A stretch of 64,000 nucleotides of DNA from JACVRW01 sp963803085 (GTDB taxonomy: Bacteria > Actinomycetota > Thermoleophilia > Solirubrobacterales > Thermoleophilaceae): the NCBI GenBank assembly GCA_963803085.1, contig CAWDLE010000010.1, forward strand, positions 457,713 to 521,712, written 5' to 3'. Shown here in pieces: positions 53,007 to 62,581 of the stretch. The translations under genes and the position numbers were made by a program. The notes under the pieces were generated by a model that saw only the letters and a list, made by a program, of their open reading frames with translations, was not told the origin of the DNA and did no database searches. Each line of letters starts with the position of its first letter. Within the stretch, counting starts at the first letter, position 1.

Positions 53007-54767
53007 CTAGCCAGGACGCTCGAGAACTGCGAGGAACACGGCCGACGGCGTTCGCGCCGGCCGGATGCACAGATTGCTGAACTGCGCCAGCGCGGCGATG
53101 ATCAGCGCCGCGAGGCATGCAAGGAACATGCTGAACATGAAACCTGTGGAACCTGACGAGCCCGCCGGCGCTGCGCCGCCAGGAGCGGGCGCAGGCGGAG
53201 CAGGTACTCCGGGGTTCCGGACCGCAGTCGTCACCGAGGGGGTAAACGGCCCGGCCGGCCGCAGGTTCAGCGCGGGGGCGGGCGCCGTGCTTCCGATGGG
53301 ACGGTGTCCGCTGCTCGACGTAGGCAGCATTCCGCTTGGCGATCCAATGTCAGTGCGGCCGGGCACGCCGGGTGAGCTGGCGGTCGGCTCTGGGGAAGCC
53401 AGCGGCGACGTCGCACCCACGTTGTCGACCTGCCCAGCCGGTACGGGAGGGTTGAACGCGGGCGGCGCGTCGCTGACGGCGCTCCCGTTCGAGCCATTGT
53501 GGGGCTCCACGACCGGCGGCGTGCTGGCGTGGATAGGCAGCAGCGGCGAGAGCGTTTCGTCGATCGTGTCCCGGTGCACCGGGTCGAGCAGCGGCGACAC
53601 GGTGTCGTCGACGGTCGTTGATCACCGGGTCGAGCAGTGGCGAGACGGTCTCGTCGACCGTGTTGATCACCGGGTCGAGCAGTGGCGAGACGGTGTCGTC
53701 GACCGTGTTGATCACCGGGTCGAGCAGCGGCGAGAGCGTGTCGTCGACCGTCGTGATCACCGGGTCGAGCAGCGGCGAGACGGTGTCGTCGACCGTCGTG
53801 ATCACCGGGTCGAGCAGCGGCGAGACGGTGTCGTCGACGGTCGTGATCACCGGGTCGAGCAGCGGCGAGACGGTGTCGTCGACCGTCGTGATCACCGGGT
53901 CGAGCAGCGGCGAGAGGGTGTCGTCGACCGTGTGATCACCGGGTCGAGCAGCGGCGAGACGGTCTCGTCGACCGTCGTGATCACCGGGTCGAGCAGCGGC
54001 GAGAGCGTCTCGTCGACCGTCGTCGACGACCGGGTCGAGCAGCGGCGAGACGCGTCTCGTCGACCGTCGCGGTGACCGGGTCGAGCAGCGGCGAGAGCGG
54101 TCTCGTCGACCGTGCCGGCGACCGGGTCGAGCAGCGGCGACACGGTCTCGTCGACCGTCCCGGCGACCGGGTTGGGCAGCGGCGGCACGGTCTCGTCGAC
54201 CGTGCCGGCGACCGGGTTGGGCAGCGGCGGCACGGTCTCGTCGACCGTGCCGGCGACGGGGTTGGGCAGCGGCGGCACGGTCTCGTCGACCGTCCCGGCG
54301 ACGGGGTTGGGCAGCGGCGGCACGGTCTCTTCGACCGTCCCGGCGACCGGGTTGGGCAGCGGCGGCACGGTCTCTTCGACCGTCCCCACGACGGGATCCA
54401 CCGCCGAATCGGTCACAGCCGATGTCGTCTCATCAATCGCCTGAACCGCTGAGCCCGCGGGGTCCGGCTCCGGGTTGGCCGTTCCGACTGCGGCATCCAC
54501 CTGCGGATCCTGCACCGTCGAAGTGGAGTCGGGGGTAATTGGGTCGGTCGTGCCTGGGTCGACTGTCGTGCCTGGGGCGACTGTCGTCGTGACTGCATCG
54601 ACCGCGGTCCCCACATCGACTGTGCCGGCGATTTGCGCGGTGGCGGGTGTGCCCTGAAGTGCGCAGCCGAGTACCGCGAGAAGCAGAGCAGCACCAAGGC
54701 GCCTTCGCAGTCCACCGGACGCCGATCGGCGCTGGGTCCTTGGTGTCTGTCGTCCGTGACCGGCCAC
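53007..54767 (-). pseudogene. Surface stalk protein with 15-residue repeats, interrupted by indels
   Basis: The N-terminus from GTG 54767 has a signal peptide (LGAALLLAVLGCALQGTPAT) and a Thr/Pro/Asp-rich part. Then about 19 copies of a 15-residue unit (like GTVDETVPPLPNPVA, or ITTVDDTVSPLLDP) and a Pro/Ala-rich linker, ending with a membrane helix (FMFSMFLACLAALIIAALAQ) and a Cys/Arg-containing tail, AVFLAVLERPG. The two ends are in the same frame, but five single-base indels in the repeats (two frames of stops at about 53892) break the reading. Either real phase drift or assembly error. No ordinary sortase motif (LPxTG) at the end; the tail may be an anchor. Confidence 0.72.
53536..54393 (-). 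repeat. Tandem array of 45-bp repeats, about 19 copies
   Basis: Units are mostly exactly 45 bp. Copies starting at 53581, 53986, 54032 and 54078 are 46 bp, and that at 53897 is 44 bp. Copies from 54169 on read GGGTTGGGCAGCGG, earlier ones GGGTCGAGCAGCGG, so there are two repeat families. All encode the stalk protein repeats. Confidence 0.9.
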
Positions 54768-55033
54768 TACATCCGCTTAAAGCTCTCCCTCTACTTGTCT
54801 CCGGGCGTACCCGGAGCGGCGGAAAAACCGGCTCTTAGGTGACGTTTTTTCTCGCAATTTGCGGATTTTGGCTTCGAGATATACGAGAAAGTGCATCGCT
54901 TTGAGGTTGAAACCCGTGAGCCGTCCGCCCAGTGCCGCGAGACCAGAGGAGTGACGCCCGACCTCGCTCGCACAATCGAGGAGCCCGTCGGCACACGCCG
55001 GGCTGCAACGAATAACCTGACGAGGAACTGCAG
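54768..55033. other. Intergenic region upstream of the stalk gene
   Basis: 266 bp without a coding frame. It has an AT-rich stretch near 54845-54895, unlike the rest of the window, and on the minus strand a hairpin CTCCGGG/CCCGGAG about 40 bp before the GTG at 54767. Possibly the promoter and leader of the stalk gene. No riboswitch class recognised. Confidence 0.4.
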
Positions 55034-56413
55034 CTAGACGATCGGGCCCTTCACGAACTCGATCAGGTCGGTCATCTTGAAGTCTTGTCCAGGAACGAGG
55101 TCTGGCGTCCAGCCCGGATCCTTGACGACGTAGGAGGTCGGGTCGCTGGCCAGCAGCCCGAGGATCACCTCCGACACGATCCGGCCGCCGACCGGCCCGA
55201 GGTGCTTGCCCCGCTCGCCGCCCGTCATTCGCGCCTCGCAGAGGATGTAGTACCAGAGCGGCGTCGCCTCAAGCAGCTTCTCCCTCACCGGTCCTGAGAG
55301 CTCTTCGAGCATCAGCTCATCCGGATCGAGGCTCGTCAGCTTCAGCTTCTTCGCGACCTCCTGACCCGAGGGCACCTGCAGCCTCTGCGCCCGGCGAAGG
55401 TTCCTGCGCGCGAGCGATCCGCCGAGGTCGGGCAGATTGAGCAGAGGGCTGACGAGGGACGTGTCCATCTGCAGGCTGTTCTGCGGCTCGCGCGCGTATC
55501 CCAGTTGATCGAACTTGAAGAACCGCTCCCAGTCGATGACCAGGTCCGGCGGCAGTGGCCCGAGCCGGCCGAGGTCGGGGAACAACGGCTTTGGAGGCGC
55601 CTCTTGCGGGCCGGTCCTGCGTTGAAGGGCGTATTCCCTACGCACCATGCTGTGGCCGAAGCGAAATGCCGCGGCCGAGAATTCCACCGGGATGAAGGGC
55701 TCGCCACGGTCGGGCCCCCGCCAGCGGTGGCGAAATTTGGGCACGCCGCCCGAGCCGGCGGGGCTCGACGTCTGGCTGTCTCCGAGGATTTTCGGCAGGA
55801 AGTCGTGAACGACGAGCCACTGGTAGTGCCAGCGCACGATCTCTCGCGCTTTTTCGAAGCGGTCCTCCCAATGCTCGGGAGCGCCGCCGAGCCCGTCGAG
55901 CACCGCATTGTGGAACTGGATGAAGAGCAGGTGGATCTGCGCGACGATCACGTTCTCGTCGTTGCGCGCATCGCCGATCAGGGCACGGCCCGGGAGGTTG
56001 CGCGGAAGGTCGTCGTTCCCGCCCTTCGCGTTGTGCCCGACGAGCAGCCTCGCCCCTGGTGACTTCGGGTGCTCCCAGTCGTAGAGGAACGGGTGGACCA
56101 CCGGTCCCGAGCCGTACAGGCTGTCGAGGTCGAGGCGGGGGGTGCGGAAGTTGACGAGTTCGCGCGGATTCCCGGCGGGCTTCCGGTGACTGGTCGCGTC
56201 GAACGTGATGTCGTGGTCGACGAACTGCCCGAGGTACGTGTATCCGGCCGCGATCCAAGTGTTTTCGGTCGACGTGTCCTTGCGCGCTTCCATCAGCTCG
56301 GCGAGTGCGTCGATCGCCGAGTCGTCGATCTGCCGCTCCGTGGGGCCGAACATGTAGCCGTAGCCGGTCCCGGGCGCCTCGCGCTCAAACCTGCTCCCTT
56401 GGCCGAGCGGCAC
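55034..56413 (-). CDS. Haem peroxidase family protein (animal-peroxidase-like)
   Basis: About 460 residues. YLGQFVDHDITFD holds the distal His of the animal-haem-peroxidase superfamily; RFGHSMVRREYALQ carries the proximal His, with GDARNDENVIVAQIHLLFIQ also typical. Bacterial members oxidise substrates with H2O2. No signal peptide, so perhaps cytoplasmic. Start uncertain: the GTG at 56413 is used, but a GTG just upstream, overlapping the neighbouring gene, is possible. Follows the 101-residue gene. Confidence 0.85.
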   Translation of the reverse strand: MPLGQGSRFEREAPGTGYGYMFGPTERQIDDSAIDALAELMEARKDTSTENTWIAAGYTYLGQFVDHDITFDATSHRKPAGNPRELVNFRTPRLDLDSLYGSGPVVHPFLYDWEHPKSPGARLLVGHNAKGGNDDLPRNLPGRALIGDARNDENVIVAQIHLLFIQFHNAVLDGLGGAPEHWEDRFEKAREIVRWHYQWLVVHDFLPKILGDSQTSSPAGSGGVPKFRHRWRGPDRGEPFIPVEFSAAAFRFGHSMVRREYALQRRTGPQEAPPKPLFPDLGRLGPLPPDLVIDWERFFKFDQLGYAREPQNSLQMDTSLVSPLLNLPDLGGSLARRNLRRAQRLQVPSGQEVAKKLKLTSLDPDELMLEELSGPVREKLLEATPLWYYILCEARMTGGERGKHLGPVGGRIVSEVILGLLASDPTSYVVKDPGWTPDLVPGQDFKMTDLIEFVKGPIV

Positions 56414-56457
56414 GGCCTCTCCGTGCCGCGCGCTGCCCTCGCCGGCCGGCGTGGGCG

Positions 56458-56763
56458 CTATTCGATGTCTTTCACCTGTTGCCACGTGGTCACGGTGAAC
56501 TGCGGCAGGAAGGAGATCTCCCACCCGACGACGAGTGCCGGCCCCTTTCTGAAGCCTTCGGAGGGCAAGGTCGCGTGCCAGTCGTGGGCCGGGGCATCGA
56601 CAGGCCCCTCAGCGACACGGCTCGGCCCGTCCCCGGTCGCGCTCTCCTGCACCAGCGTGACGCGCACCGAGTGGGGCAGTGGCAGATCCTCCGGCGACTT
56701 CCCCACGACCTGGACGGACCCGTTCATGAGCGTGATGTGGGTGAAGCCTGGCTTTCCCGGCAC
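56458..56763 (-). CDS. Hypothetical protein next to the peroxidase
   Basis: 101 residues, beta-rich: FTHITLMNGSVQVVGKSPED, SVRVTLVQESATGDG, WHATLPSEGFRKGPALVVGW. No signal peptide and no recognised family. It lies 14 bp after the large BTAD gene and 44 bp before the peroxidase start, on the same strand, suggesting an operon. Confidence 0.6.
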   Translation of the reverse strand: MPGKPGFTHITLMNGSVQVVGKSPEDLPLPHSVRVTLVQESATGDGPSRVAEGPVDAPAHDWHATLPSEGFRKGPALVVGWEISFLPQFTVTTWQQVKDIE

Positions 56764-56777
56764 GTCGTACCTCCTTG

Positions 56778-59700
56778 TCAGTGGCTCAGCAGCGCCAGCG
56801 CCTCGGCGGCGGCCGCGACGTTGCCCTTCGCTTCGTACAGCGCTATGCCCGATCGCGCCGAGCGATCCGCCTCCTCGAGGCGCTCGCCCGTCCAGAGGAC
56901 GTCCGCGCGGTCGAGCATCGCATCGCCGCGGAGCGAGATCAAGTCGGTCGGCGTGGCGAGCGCCACCGCTTCACTCGACAGAGACTCGGCCTCCTCATGG
57001 CGTCCCTGACTCGCAGCGACCCTCGCCAGCACGCCACGCCAGATCACCTGGGTCATCGTGTCCTCCGGGGCTGCTTCGCGCGCGGCCGCCGCGCACAGCT
57101 CGGCTGCCTCGTCAGTCCGGTCCTGGGCGTACACGGCCCGAGCGAGCAGGGCGAGCGTGGTCGCGAGGGTGCCCTTGCCGCGCATGGAAGAGAGCTTCTC
57201 GGCGTCCGCCCGCAGGCGCGCCTCCGCCAGCTCGGGCTGGCGCGAGCACAATCGGCATGCAGCCTCGAGATGCGAGAAGCTCGAACCGAGGCCGCCCAAT
57301 GCCTCTCGGATCTCGTTCGCCTCCGCAAGCAGACGATCGGCGGTTTCGCGCTCTCCCTTCATCGCGTGCAGCAGGGCAAGGGGATTGAGAATCCACACGG
57401 TCGCTCTCGGGCTCATCTTGACGAGCGCACCGAACTCCTCACAGCGGGAAATCGCCTCGTCGACTGGAACGGGTCCCTGCGCAGCACCCATAGCGCGCCA
57501 GCCGATCAGCTCGAACCGTTCGCGCTCCGCACCTGCGCGACCAGCGTGTTCGGCCGCGCGCATCCAGGAGTCGTCGGCGTCGGCCACTCGGCCCGCGATC
57601 CAGGCAACCTCGCCGCGGAGGAACCACGCCCGGGACGCACCGTGATGATCGTCTTCTCTGTCGAGGATCGGGAGAACCTCCTCTGCCACGCCATAGGCCC
57701 GTGCCGTCCCCGTGTCCAGATCCGTTTCAAGGCGCACGAGCTCGCGCTCGATCTGCGCCCTAGCCAGCAGGCGCGGCTCGGACGCTCGCTCGATCGCCTC
57801 GTCGAGCACCCGGGCGGCGTCGCCCAGGCGCCCTGCGTCATAGAGAGTGGCACCGAGGACCGGCAACAGCTCTCCTCGAGCCCTCGCATCCGATGAGAGC
57901 AACGCTTCCGCGCGCTCGAGCAGGCGAGCTCCCGCTGCGGGATCACCGCGCAGCCGTGCGGCGTCGGCAGCCGCCGTCAGCCGCTCGACTGCCGCGGCGG
58001 CCACGGCTCGCTCCCGGTCGCCCACCGGGCCGAGCGTCGCGAGGTTCTCGTAGGCCTCGCTCAGGTGGAAGCCGATGGTGTCGTCACGGGCTCCTGGTGA
58101 GGCCGCGAGCCATCCGGCAAGCCGCTCGTGCAGCTCGGCCCGGCGCCCCTTGGGCAGCCCCTGATAGGCCACCTCTCGGATCAGGACGTGCGCGAAGCGA
58201 AAGGCGTCGTCACCACGGACGTCGGAGCGATCGGGGCGCACCAGTTGTTTGCGGACGAGTGAGACCACGTCCATCGCGATGTCCGCCCGGTTGCGTTCGG
58301 GAAGCAGCTCGGCCACCGCATCCACGCTGAAGCCGCGGCCCTGTACGGACGCGTGCTCCAGCACCGCGCGCTCCGCTTCGTCGAGGCGGTCGATCCGCGC
58401 GGCCAGCACCGCCTGGATGCTGGAAGGGAGAGCGGAGCTCTCGTCTTCGACCCCCACGGCCACGAGCTGCTCGAGGAACAGCGGGTTGCCCTCGGCCCTG
58501 TCCACGATGCGGGCCTCGGCATTCGATCCGAGCGCCTCGGGTGCGGCGGACTCGATGAGCAGGCGTGCCTCCGCGTCGGAGAGGGGGTCTACGACCAGAA
58601 TGGAGCGGTTCTGCTGAGGCGCCAGCCACGAGGGACGTGTCTCCGCGAGCTCGGGCCGGGAGAGGCAGAGGAGCAGGATTGGGTGCCCGCTCGAGAACGC
58701 TACGAGGTAGTCGAGGAGGTCGAGCAGAGCCGGCTCGGCCCAGTGGACGTCGTCGACGACCATCACGAGGGGCCGTTCGTCGGCCGCGCGCTCGAACAGG
58801 CTCCGCACCGCCCAGAACGTCTCCTCAACCTGGGCGGCGCCGGCTGACAGCCCTATCGCCTGCAGCACCAAGTTCACGCGCGACTCGTCTCCGTCGAGGA
58901 GTTCCTCGATCCGGTCGCGCGGGTCGGACCCACAGATCTGCTGGACGATCTCCGCGAGAGGCCGGTAGGCCACGTCCTCTCCGTACGAGAGGCACCGCCC
59001 GACCGCGACCGTTGCGTCACCTGCCGCCTCGGCCCGCAGCTCACCGGCCAGGCGCGACTTGCCAATTCCCGCCGGCCCGACGAGGGTCATCGCGCGGCAG
59101 CCCGGTTCCGCGCGAGCCTCGGCCAGGGCCTTCCGAAGCTCACCGAGCTCGTGCTCGCGTCCCACGAGCGGCCTCGCGTCCGAGCCCAACCGTTCCGGGT
59201 CGTCGGCCAACTCAAGCAAGAGCCAGGCCTGCACCTTCGCCGTCCGGCCCTTCAGCTCGAGCAGCTCCAGGGCCTCGACCCGGACCGAGCCCTTCACCAG
59301 CTCGTAGATGCTCTCGCCGAGCAGGATCTGCCCCTCTGACGCGAGGTCCTCGAGGCGGGCGGCGACGTTGAAGGCATCGCCGGCCGCGAAGGGCGAACGC
59401 CGGGAGCCGGGGCTCACGAAGACCTCGCCCGACTCCACCCCGAGCTTCATCCCTATCCCGAAGCCCAGATCGCGCTCGAGGTCGGCACTCAGCTCTGCTC
59501 CCTCCCGGCGCATCTCGACAGCCACGCGCACCGCCCGGAGGGCGTCGTCCTCGTGAACCTCATCCTGGCCGAATACCCCCACCACCGCGTCCCCGATGTA
59601 GCCCTCGACCGAACCGCCGTGCCGCTCGATCACCGCGCCGCAGCATTCGGTGTAGCGGTCGAGCAGCGAATGCATCGTCTCGGGATCGAGTCGCTCGGCG

Positions 59701-60599
59701 AGCCCGGTGGAGCCAACGAGATCGGCGAAGACGATGCTCACGAGACGGCGCGCGGCGGCGGGCGCAGGCCTCGTCTGGCCCGACGGGGGCCGCTCGACCG
59801 GTTTCGTCTCCGGCAGGGCCACGGGTGGGGGCACCGGCAACGCGAGCGCGGGATCCTGCGCAAGGATCGAGCTTTCGAGCTCGCGCAGCCGCTCGCCGGG
59901 CTCGATCCCGAGCTCTCCGACGAGGACCTTACGGGCGTTCTGATAGGCCTGCAGCGCCTCGGCCTGTCGGTCGCAGCGGTACAGAGCGAGCATGAGCTGC
60001 GCCCTGAGGCCCTCCCGGTAAGGGTGCTCGTCAATGAGGCCCTCGAGCTCAACCACCACCTCGGCGTGCCGCGCCAGAGCCAGCTTCGCGTCGATCAGCT
60101 GCTCGATGGTCGCCACTCGCAGATCGTCCAGCCGGTCGATTTCGTGCCTGGCGAAGGGCTCATCGGCCAGGTCGCCGAGCGGACGGCCGCGCCAGAGAGC
60201 AAGCCCCTGCTCGGCGGCCACGAGAGCCGCCTGCGGATCGCCGGAGGCGGAAGCCGCCCTGGCCGCATCGAGCAGCCGCTCGAAGCGCCGCGCGTCGACC
60301 TGGTCAGAGTCGACTCGGAGCTCATAGCCGTGCTCGCGGGTGACGAGCACGTCGGACGCGCCGCCGCCTCCGTTGCCAGCCAGAGCTCGGCGCAGGCGGT
60401 GGACGTGAACCTGAACTGTCTTTGCGGCGGTGGCCGGCGGACTGTCGCCCCAGAGCTCGTCGACGAGCCGGTCGGTCGAGATCGTCTCGTTCGCGCGCAG
60501 AAGGAGCAGCGCCAGAAGAGCCCGTTGCTTGCTGCCGCCGAGTGCAACCTGCACACCCTCATCTGAGGCTTCAAGTGGGCCGAGGATGCGGAAGTCCAT
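56778..60599 (-). CDS. SARP/BTAD regulator fused to adenylate-cyclase-like, AAA and TPR domains
   Basis: 1273 residues from ATG 60599. About 1-95 OmpR-type winged HTH (MDFRILGPLEAS), 100-245 BTAD (EQLIDAKLALARHAEVVVEL), 285-440 class III cyclase homology (IVFADLVGST, YIGDAVVGVF, AFNVAARLED), 480-800 AAA/NB-ARC type ATPase (Walker A LVGPAGIGKSRLA about 505-515, Walker B MVVDDVHWAEPAL about 610), then TPR-like helices to the end. In the cyclase part the substrate-binding Lys before GD is replaced (GYIGD), so activity is doubtful. A large ATP-dependent transcription regulator of AfsR-like type. A 101-bp gap separates it from a divergent gene. Confidence 0.92.
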   Translation of the reverse strand: MDFRILGPLEASDEGVQVALGGSKQRALLALLLLRANETISTDRLVDELWGDSPPATAAKTVQVHVHRLRRALAGNGGGGASDVLVTREHGYELRVDSDQVDARRFERLLDAARAASASGDPQAALVAAEQGLALWRGRPLGDLADEPFARHEIDRLDDLRVATIEQLIDAKLALARHAEVVVELEGLIDEHPYREGLRAQLMLALYRCDRQAEALQAYQNARKVLVGELGIEPGERLRELESSILAQDPALALPVPPPVALPETKPVERPPSGQTRPAPAAARRLVSIVFADLVGSTGLAERLDPETMHSLLDRYTECCGAVIERHGGSVEGYIGDAVVGVFGQDEVHEDDALRAVRVAVEMRREGAELSADLERDLGFGIGMKLGVESGEVFVSPGSRRSPFAAGDAFNVAARLEDLASEGQILLGESIYELVKGSVRVEALELLELKGRTAKVQAWLLLELADDPERLGSDARPLVGREHELGELRKALAEARAEPGCRAMTLVGPAGIGKSRLAGELRAEAAGDATVAVGRCLSYGEDVAYRPLAEIVQQICGSDPRDRIEELLDGDESRVNLVLQAIGLSAGAAQVEETFWAVRSLFERAADERPLVMVVDDVHWAEPALLDLLDYLVAFSSGHPILLLCLSRPELAETRPSWLAPQQNRSILVVDPLSDAEARLLIESAAPEALGSNAEARIVDRAEGNPLFLEQLVAVGVEDESSALPSSIQAVLAARIDRLDEAERAVLEHASVQGRGFSVDAVAELLPERNRADIAMDVVSLVRKQLVRPDRSDVRGDDAFRFAHVLIREVAYQGLPKGRRAELHERLAGWLAASPGARDDTIGFHLSEAYENLATLGPVGDRERAVAAAAVERLTAAADAARLRGDPAAGARLLERAEALLSSDARARGELLPVLGATLYDAGRLGDAARVLDEAIERASEPRLLARAQIERELVRLETDLDTGTARAYGVAEEVLPILDREDDHHGASRAWFLRGEVAWIAGRVADADDSWMRAAEHAGRAGAERERFELIGWRAMGAAQGPVPVDEAISRCEEFGALVKMSPRATVWILNPLALLHAMKGERETADRLLAEANEIREALGGLGSSFSHLEAACRLCSRQPELAEARLRADAEKLSSMRGKGTLATTLALLARAVYAQDRTDEAAELCAAAAREAAPEDTMTQVIWRGVLARVAASQGRHEEAESLSSEAVALATPTDLISLRGDAMLDRADVLWTGERLEEADRSARSGIALYEAKGNVAAAAEALALLSH

Positions 60600-60700
60600 A
60601 CGAGTCCGAGCCTGAGCGAGCCGATCCAAGTTAGCGCAGCCGCGAGTGCGCGTCGAGCCGGCCGGCAGCCGCGGCGGCCGCCCATCGACAGGAGGCAGTC

Positions 60701-61156
60701 ATGAGCACCGCCATCCCGAGCCAGCACCCCGCCGTTGTGCTCCGCTCGCAGTACAACCGTCTCCGCAACCTGCTCGCGATCGCGATGATCGCGGTAGTCG
60801 GACTGAGCGTCGCGGTGGTCGTCGTGTCGAGCGACGACGCCCCGAGCACGTCCGACGTGATCGCCACCGGCAAGTTCGCGCCGGAGAAGAACCCCTCGGG
60901 CACCACCCGTTACGACGGCGGCCCCGAGGAGGGCACGCGTGGCGCGGCCGTGGTCTCGTCCGCTCCGGTCCCCACGGTGGCCCCGCCTCCGTCCTCGATC
61001 GCGGCCGCGAGCCAGGCTGAGTACGAGGCGATGAGGAAGGCTCAGCCGAACACACGTTACGACGGCGGGCCCGAGGAAGGCACCCGCGGGTCGACGCAGT
61101 CCGGGTCCGACAACAGCACGTCCGGTCCCGCCCCGTTCGGCGGCGCGCGTCCGTAG
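60701..61156 (+). CDS. Hypothetical membrane protein with TRYDGGPEEGTRG motifs
   Basis: 151 residues. Strong ribosome site (AGGAGG, about 7 bp before the ATG). One membrane helix (LLAIAMIAVVGLSVAVVVV) and an extracellular tail carrying the motif TRYDGGPEEGTRG twice (about residues 68-80 and 118-130). The motif is unusual and exactly repeated; similar repeats occur in small proteins of related actinobacteria (recollection, not checked). Function unknown. Confidence 0.8.
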   Translation: MSTAIPSQHPAVVLRSQYNRLRNLLAIAMIAVVGLSVAVVVVSSDDAPSTSDVIATGKFAPEKNPSGTTRYDGGPEEGTRGAAVVSSAPVPTVAPPPSSIAAASQAEYEAMRKAQPNTRYDGGPEEGTRGSTQSGSDNSTSGPAPFGGARP

Positions 61157-61180
61157 CCCCGTTGCAGAGAGGATGAACTG

Positions 61181-61208
61181 CGAAGGGCCCCTGTGCGGGG
61201 GCCCTTCG
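61181..61208 (+). terminator. Intrinsic-type terminator
   Basis: CGAAGGGCCCC and its complement form an 11-bp stem around a 6-nt loop after the motif-protein gene. The U tract is weak. Lies between convergent genes, so may act on both. Confidence 0.65.
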
Positions 61209-61228
61209 CCGTTCGCGGACGGTGACGC

Positions 61229-61486
61229 TCAGCTGCGGCGCCGGCGTATGTGGCGCCCGCTGCGCCGCGGCGAGAGAACCGCCTCGATCTCCTCGCGCCC
61301 GGTCGCCTCGGAGGGCATGTCCGTGCCGACGGCGCTCCCGTCGCCGACCTTCGCGTAAGGGTGGTCGCTGATCTCGCTGCCGCTGCGGGTGTAGAGGCCC
61401 ACGACGACGCCCACCAACACGGCGAAGCATGCGACGATCAGCCACACGCTTCCATCGTGCAACGCATTGGTCAGGAACTCGGCCAC
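61229..61486 (-). CDS. Small single-pass membrane protein
   Basis: 85 residues from GTG 61486, starting 2 bp after the dehydrogenase stop. One membrane helix (VWLIVACFAVLVGVVVGLY) with a short N-terminus outside and a cytoplasmic tail ending in an Arg-rich block (RRSGRHIRRRRS). Function unknown. Confidence 0.65.
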   Translation of the reverse strand: MAEFLTNALHDGSVWLIVACFAVLVGVVVGLYTRSGSEISDHPYAKVGDGSAVGTDMPSEATGREEIEAVLSPRRSGRHIRRRRS

Positions 61487-61488
61487 GC

Positions 61489-62382
61489 TTAGCTGGGTTC
61501 CCCTGCGAGCTGCGCAAGCACCTCGAACAGCGCCGCCAGGTCGCGCCGCTCGTAGCCCAATGCCCGCGCCACGGTGAGCAGCTCGTCGGCTACCGCGGCG
61601 GATGGCAGCGGGACGTGCAGCTGCCGTGCCGTGTCCAGCGCGAGCACCACATCCTTCTGCATCAAAGCGATGTCGAACCAGGCCTCGTCCGGCAGGTCGA
61701 GGACAAGCGGTGCGCGCGCCTTCAACATCGGCGAGCCGATCGCGCTTTCGGTCATCACTTTGACGGCGACGTTTCGATCGATTCCGGCGCGTTCGGCCAT
61801 GAGGAGGCCTTCGGCGAACGTGAGCATCTGCACGGCGAGAGCGATATTGATCGCAAGCTTGAGCACCAGTCCCTGGCCGTTTTCGCCGATGTGCGTCGGC
61901 GTGCCGAGCTCGTGCAGGAGCGGCTCGATGCGCGCGTATGCGTCCCTGTCCCCGCCGACCATGATCGTGAGCGTTCCCGCTTGCACCTGAGGAACGCTTC
62001 CGGACACTGGCGCGTCGAGCATGGTCGCTTCGAGCGCGTGCACGCGCTCCGCCAGCCCACGGCTCGCACGCGGGCTGATCGTGCTCATGTCGGCCCAGAT
62101 CTTCCCGGGAGCGAGGCCGGCGAGGATCCCGTCTGAGCCTGAGGCAACCGTTTCGACCACGCCGTCGTCGGGGAGGGAGGTGAACAGGATGTCGGCGGCT
62201 TCGGCGACCTCGCGCGGGGTGTCACGCCACTGCAGGCCGTCGTCAATGATCCCCTGCGCGTCTTCTCGGTTTTGCTCCTCGCCATAGACCGGGTACCCGG
62301 CGGCGAGGAAACGGGCTGCCATGCCGCCGCCCATATGCCCGAGGCCGACGAAGCCGATCTTCTGTGCCGTCGTGGTGGTCAT
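61489..62382 (-). CDS. NAD(P)-dependent beta-hydroxyacid dehydrogenase (3-hydroxyisobutyrate dehydrogenase family)
   Basis: 297 residues from ATG 62382. GFVGLGHMGGGMAARFL is the Rossmann loop, SLPDDGVVE and DAPVSGSVPQVQAGTLTIMV are the family motifs, and Lys in GQGLVLKLAINIALA is catalytic. The family includes 3-hydroxyisobutyrate, tartronate semialdehyde and 6-phosphogluconate-like reductases. Substrate not determined. Confidence 0.93.
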   Translation of the reverse strand: MTTTTAQKIGFVGLGHMGGGMAARFLAAGYPVYGEEQNREDAQGIIDDGLQWRDTPREVAEAADILFTSLPDDGVVETVASGSDGILAGLAPGKIWADMSTISPRASRGLAERVHALEATMLDAPVSGSVPQVQAGTLTIMVGGDRDAYARIEPLLHELGTPTHIGENGQGLVLKLAINIALAVQMLTFAEGLLMAERAGIDRNVAVKVMTESAIGSPMLKARAPLVLDLPDEAWFDIALMQKDVVLALDTARQLHVPLPSAAVADELLTVARALGYERRDLAALFEVLAQLAGEPS

Positions 62383-62581
62383 CTCATGCTCTCCCTTGGA
62401 TCGAGCGTACGAGCGTCGCCCGCCACGGTGAGCGCGATCCGTGCCGCGGCGATCGTCGATCGCGATCATGGAGGCCCGAGTGGCCTGCGCTTTGGTGCCG
62501 GCACTTTTTCGCGTGGCCCGGCTCGGAGCGCTATTTTCTGTTCCAGAGGTGGGTTGACGCGAGCTCGGGCGAGGTAGCGGG

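Noticed and set aside
53581..54393. CRISPR array, since the 45-bp units repeat regularly
   Set aside because: Units are contiguous without spacers and encode a repeated peptide, so it is a coding tandem repeat. No cas genes are present.
54768..55033. Riboswitch in the leader of the stalk gene
   Set aside because: A hairpin and AT-rich sequence exist, but I could not match them to the c-di-AMP, c-di-GMP or other known classes.
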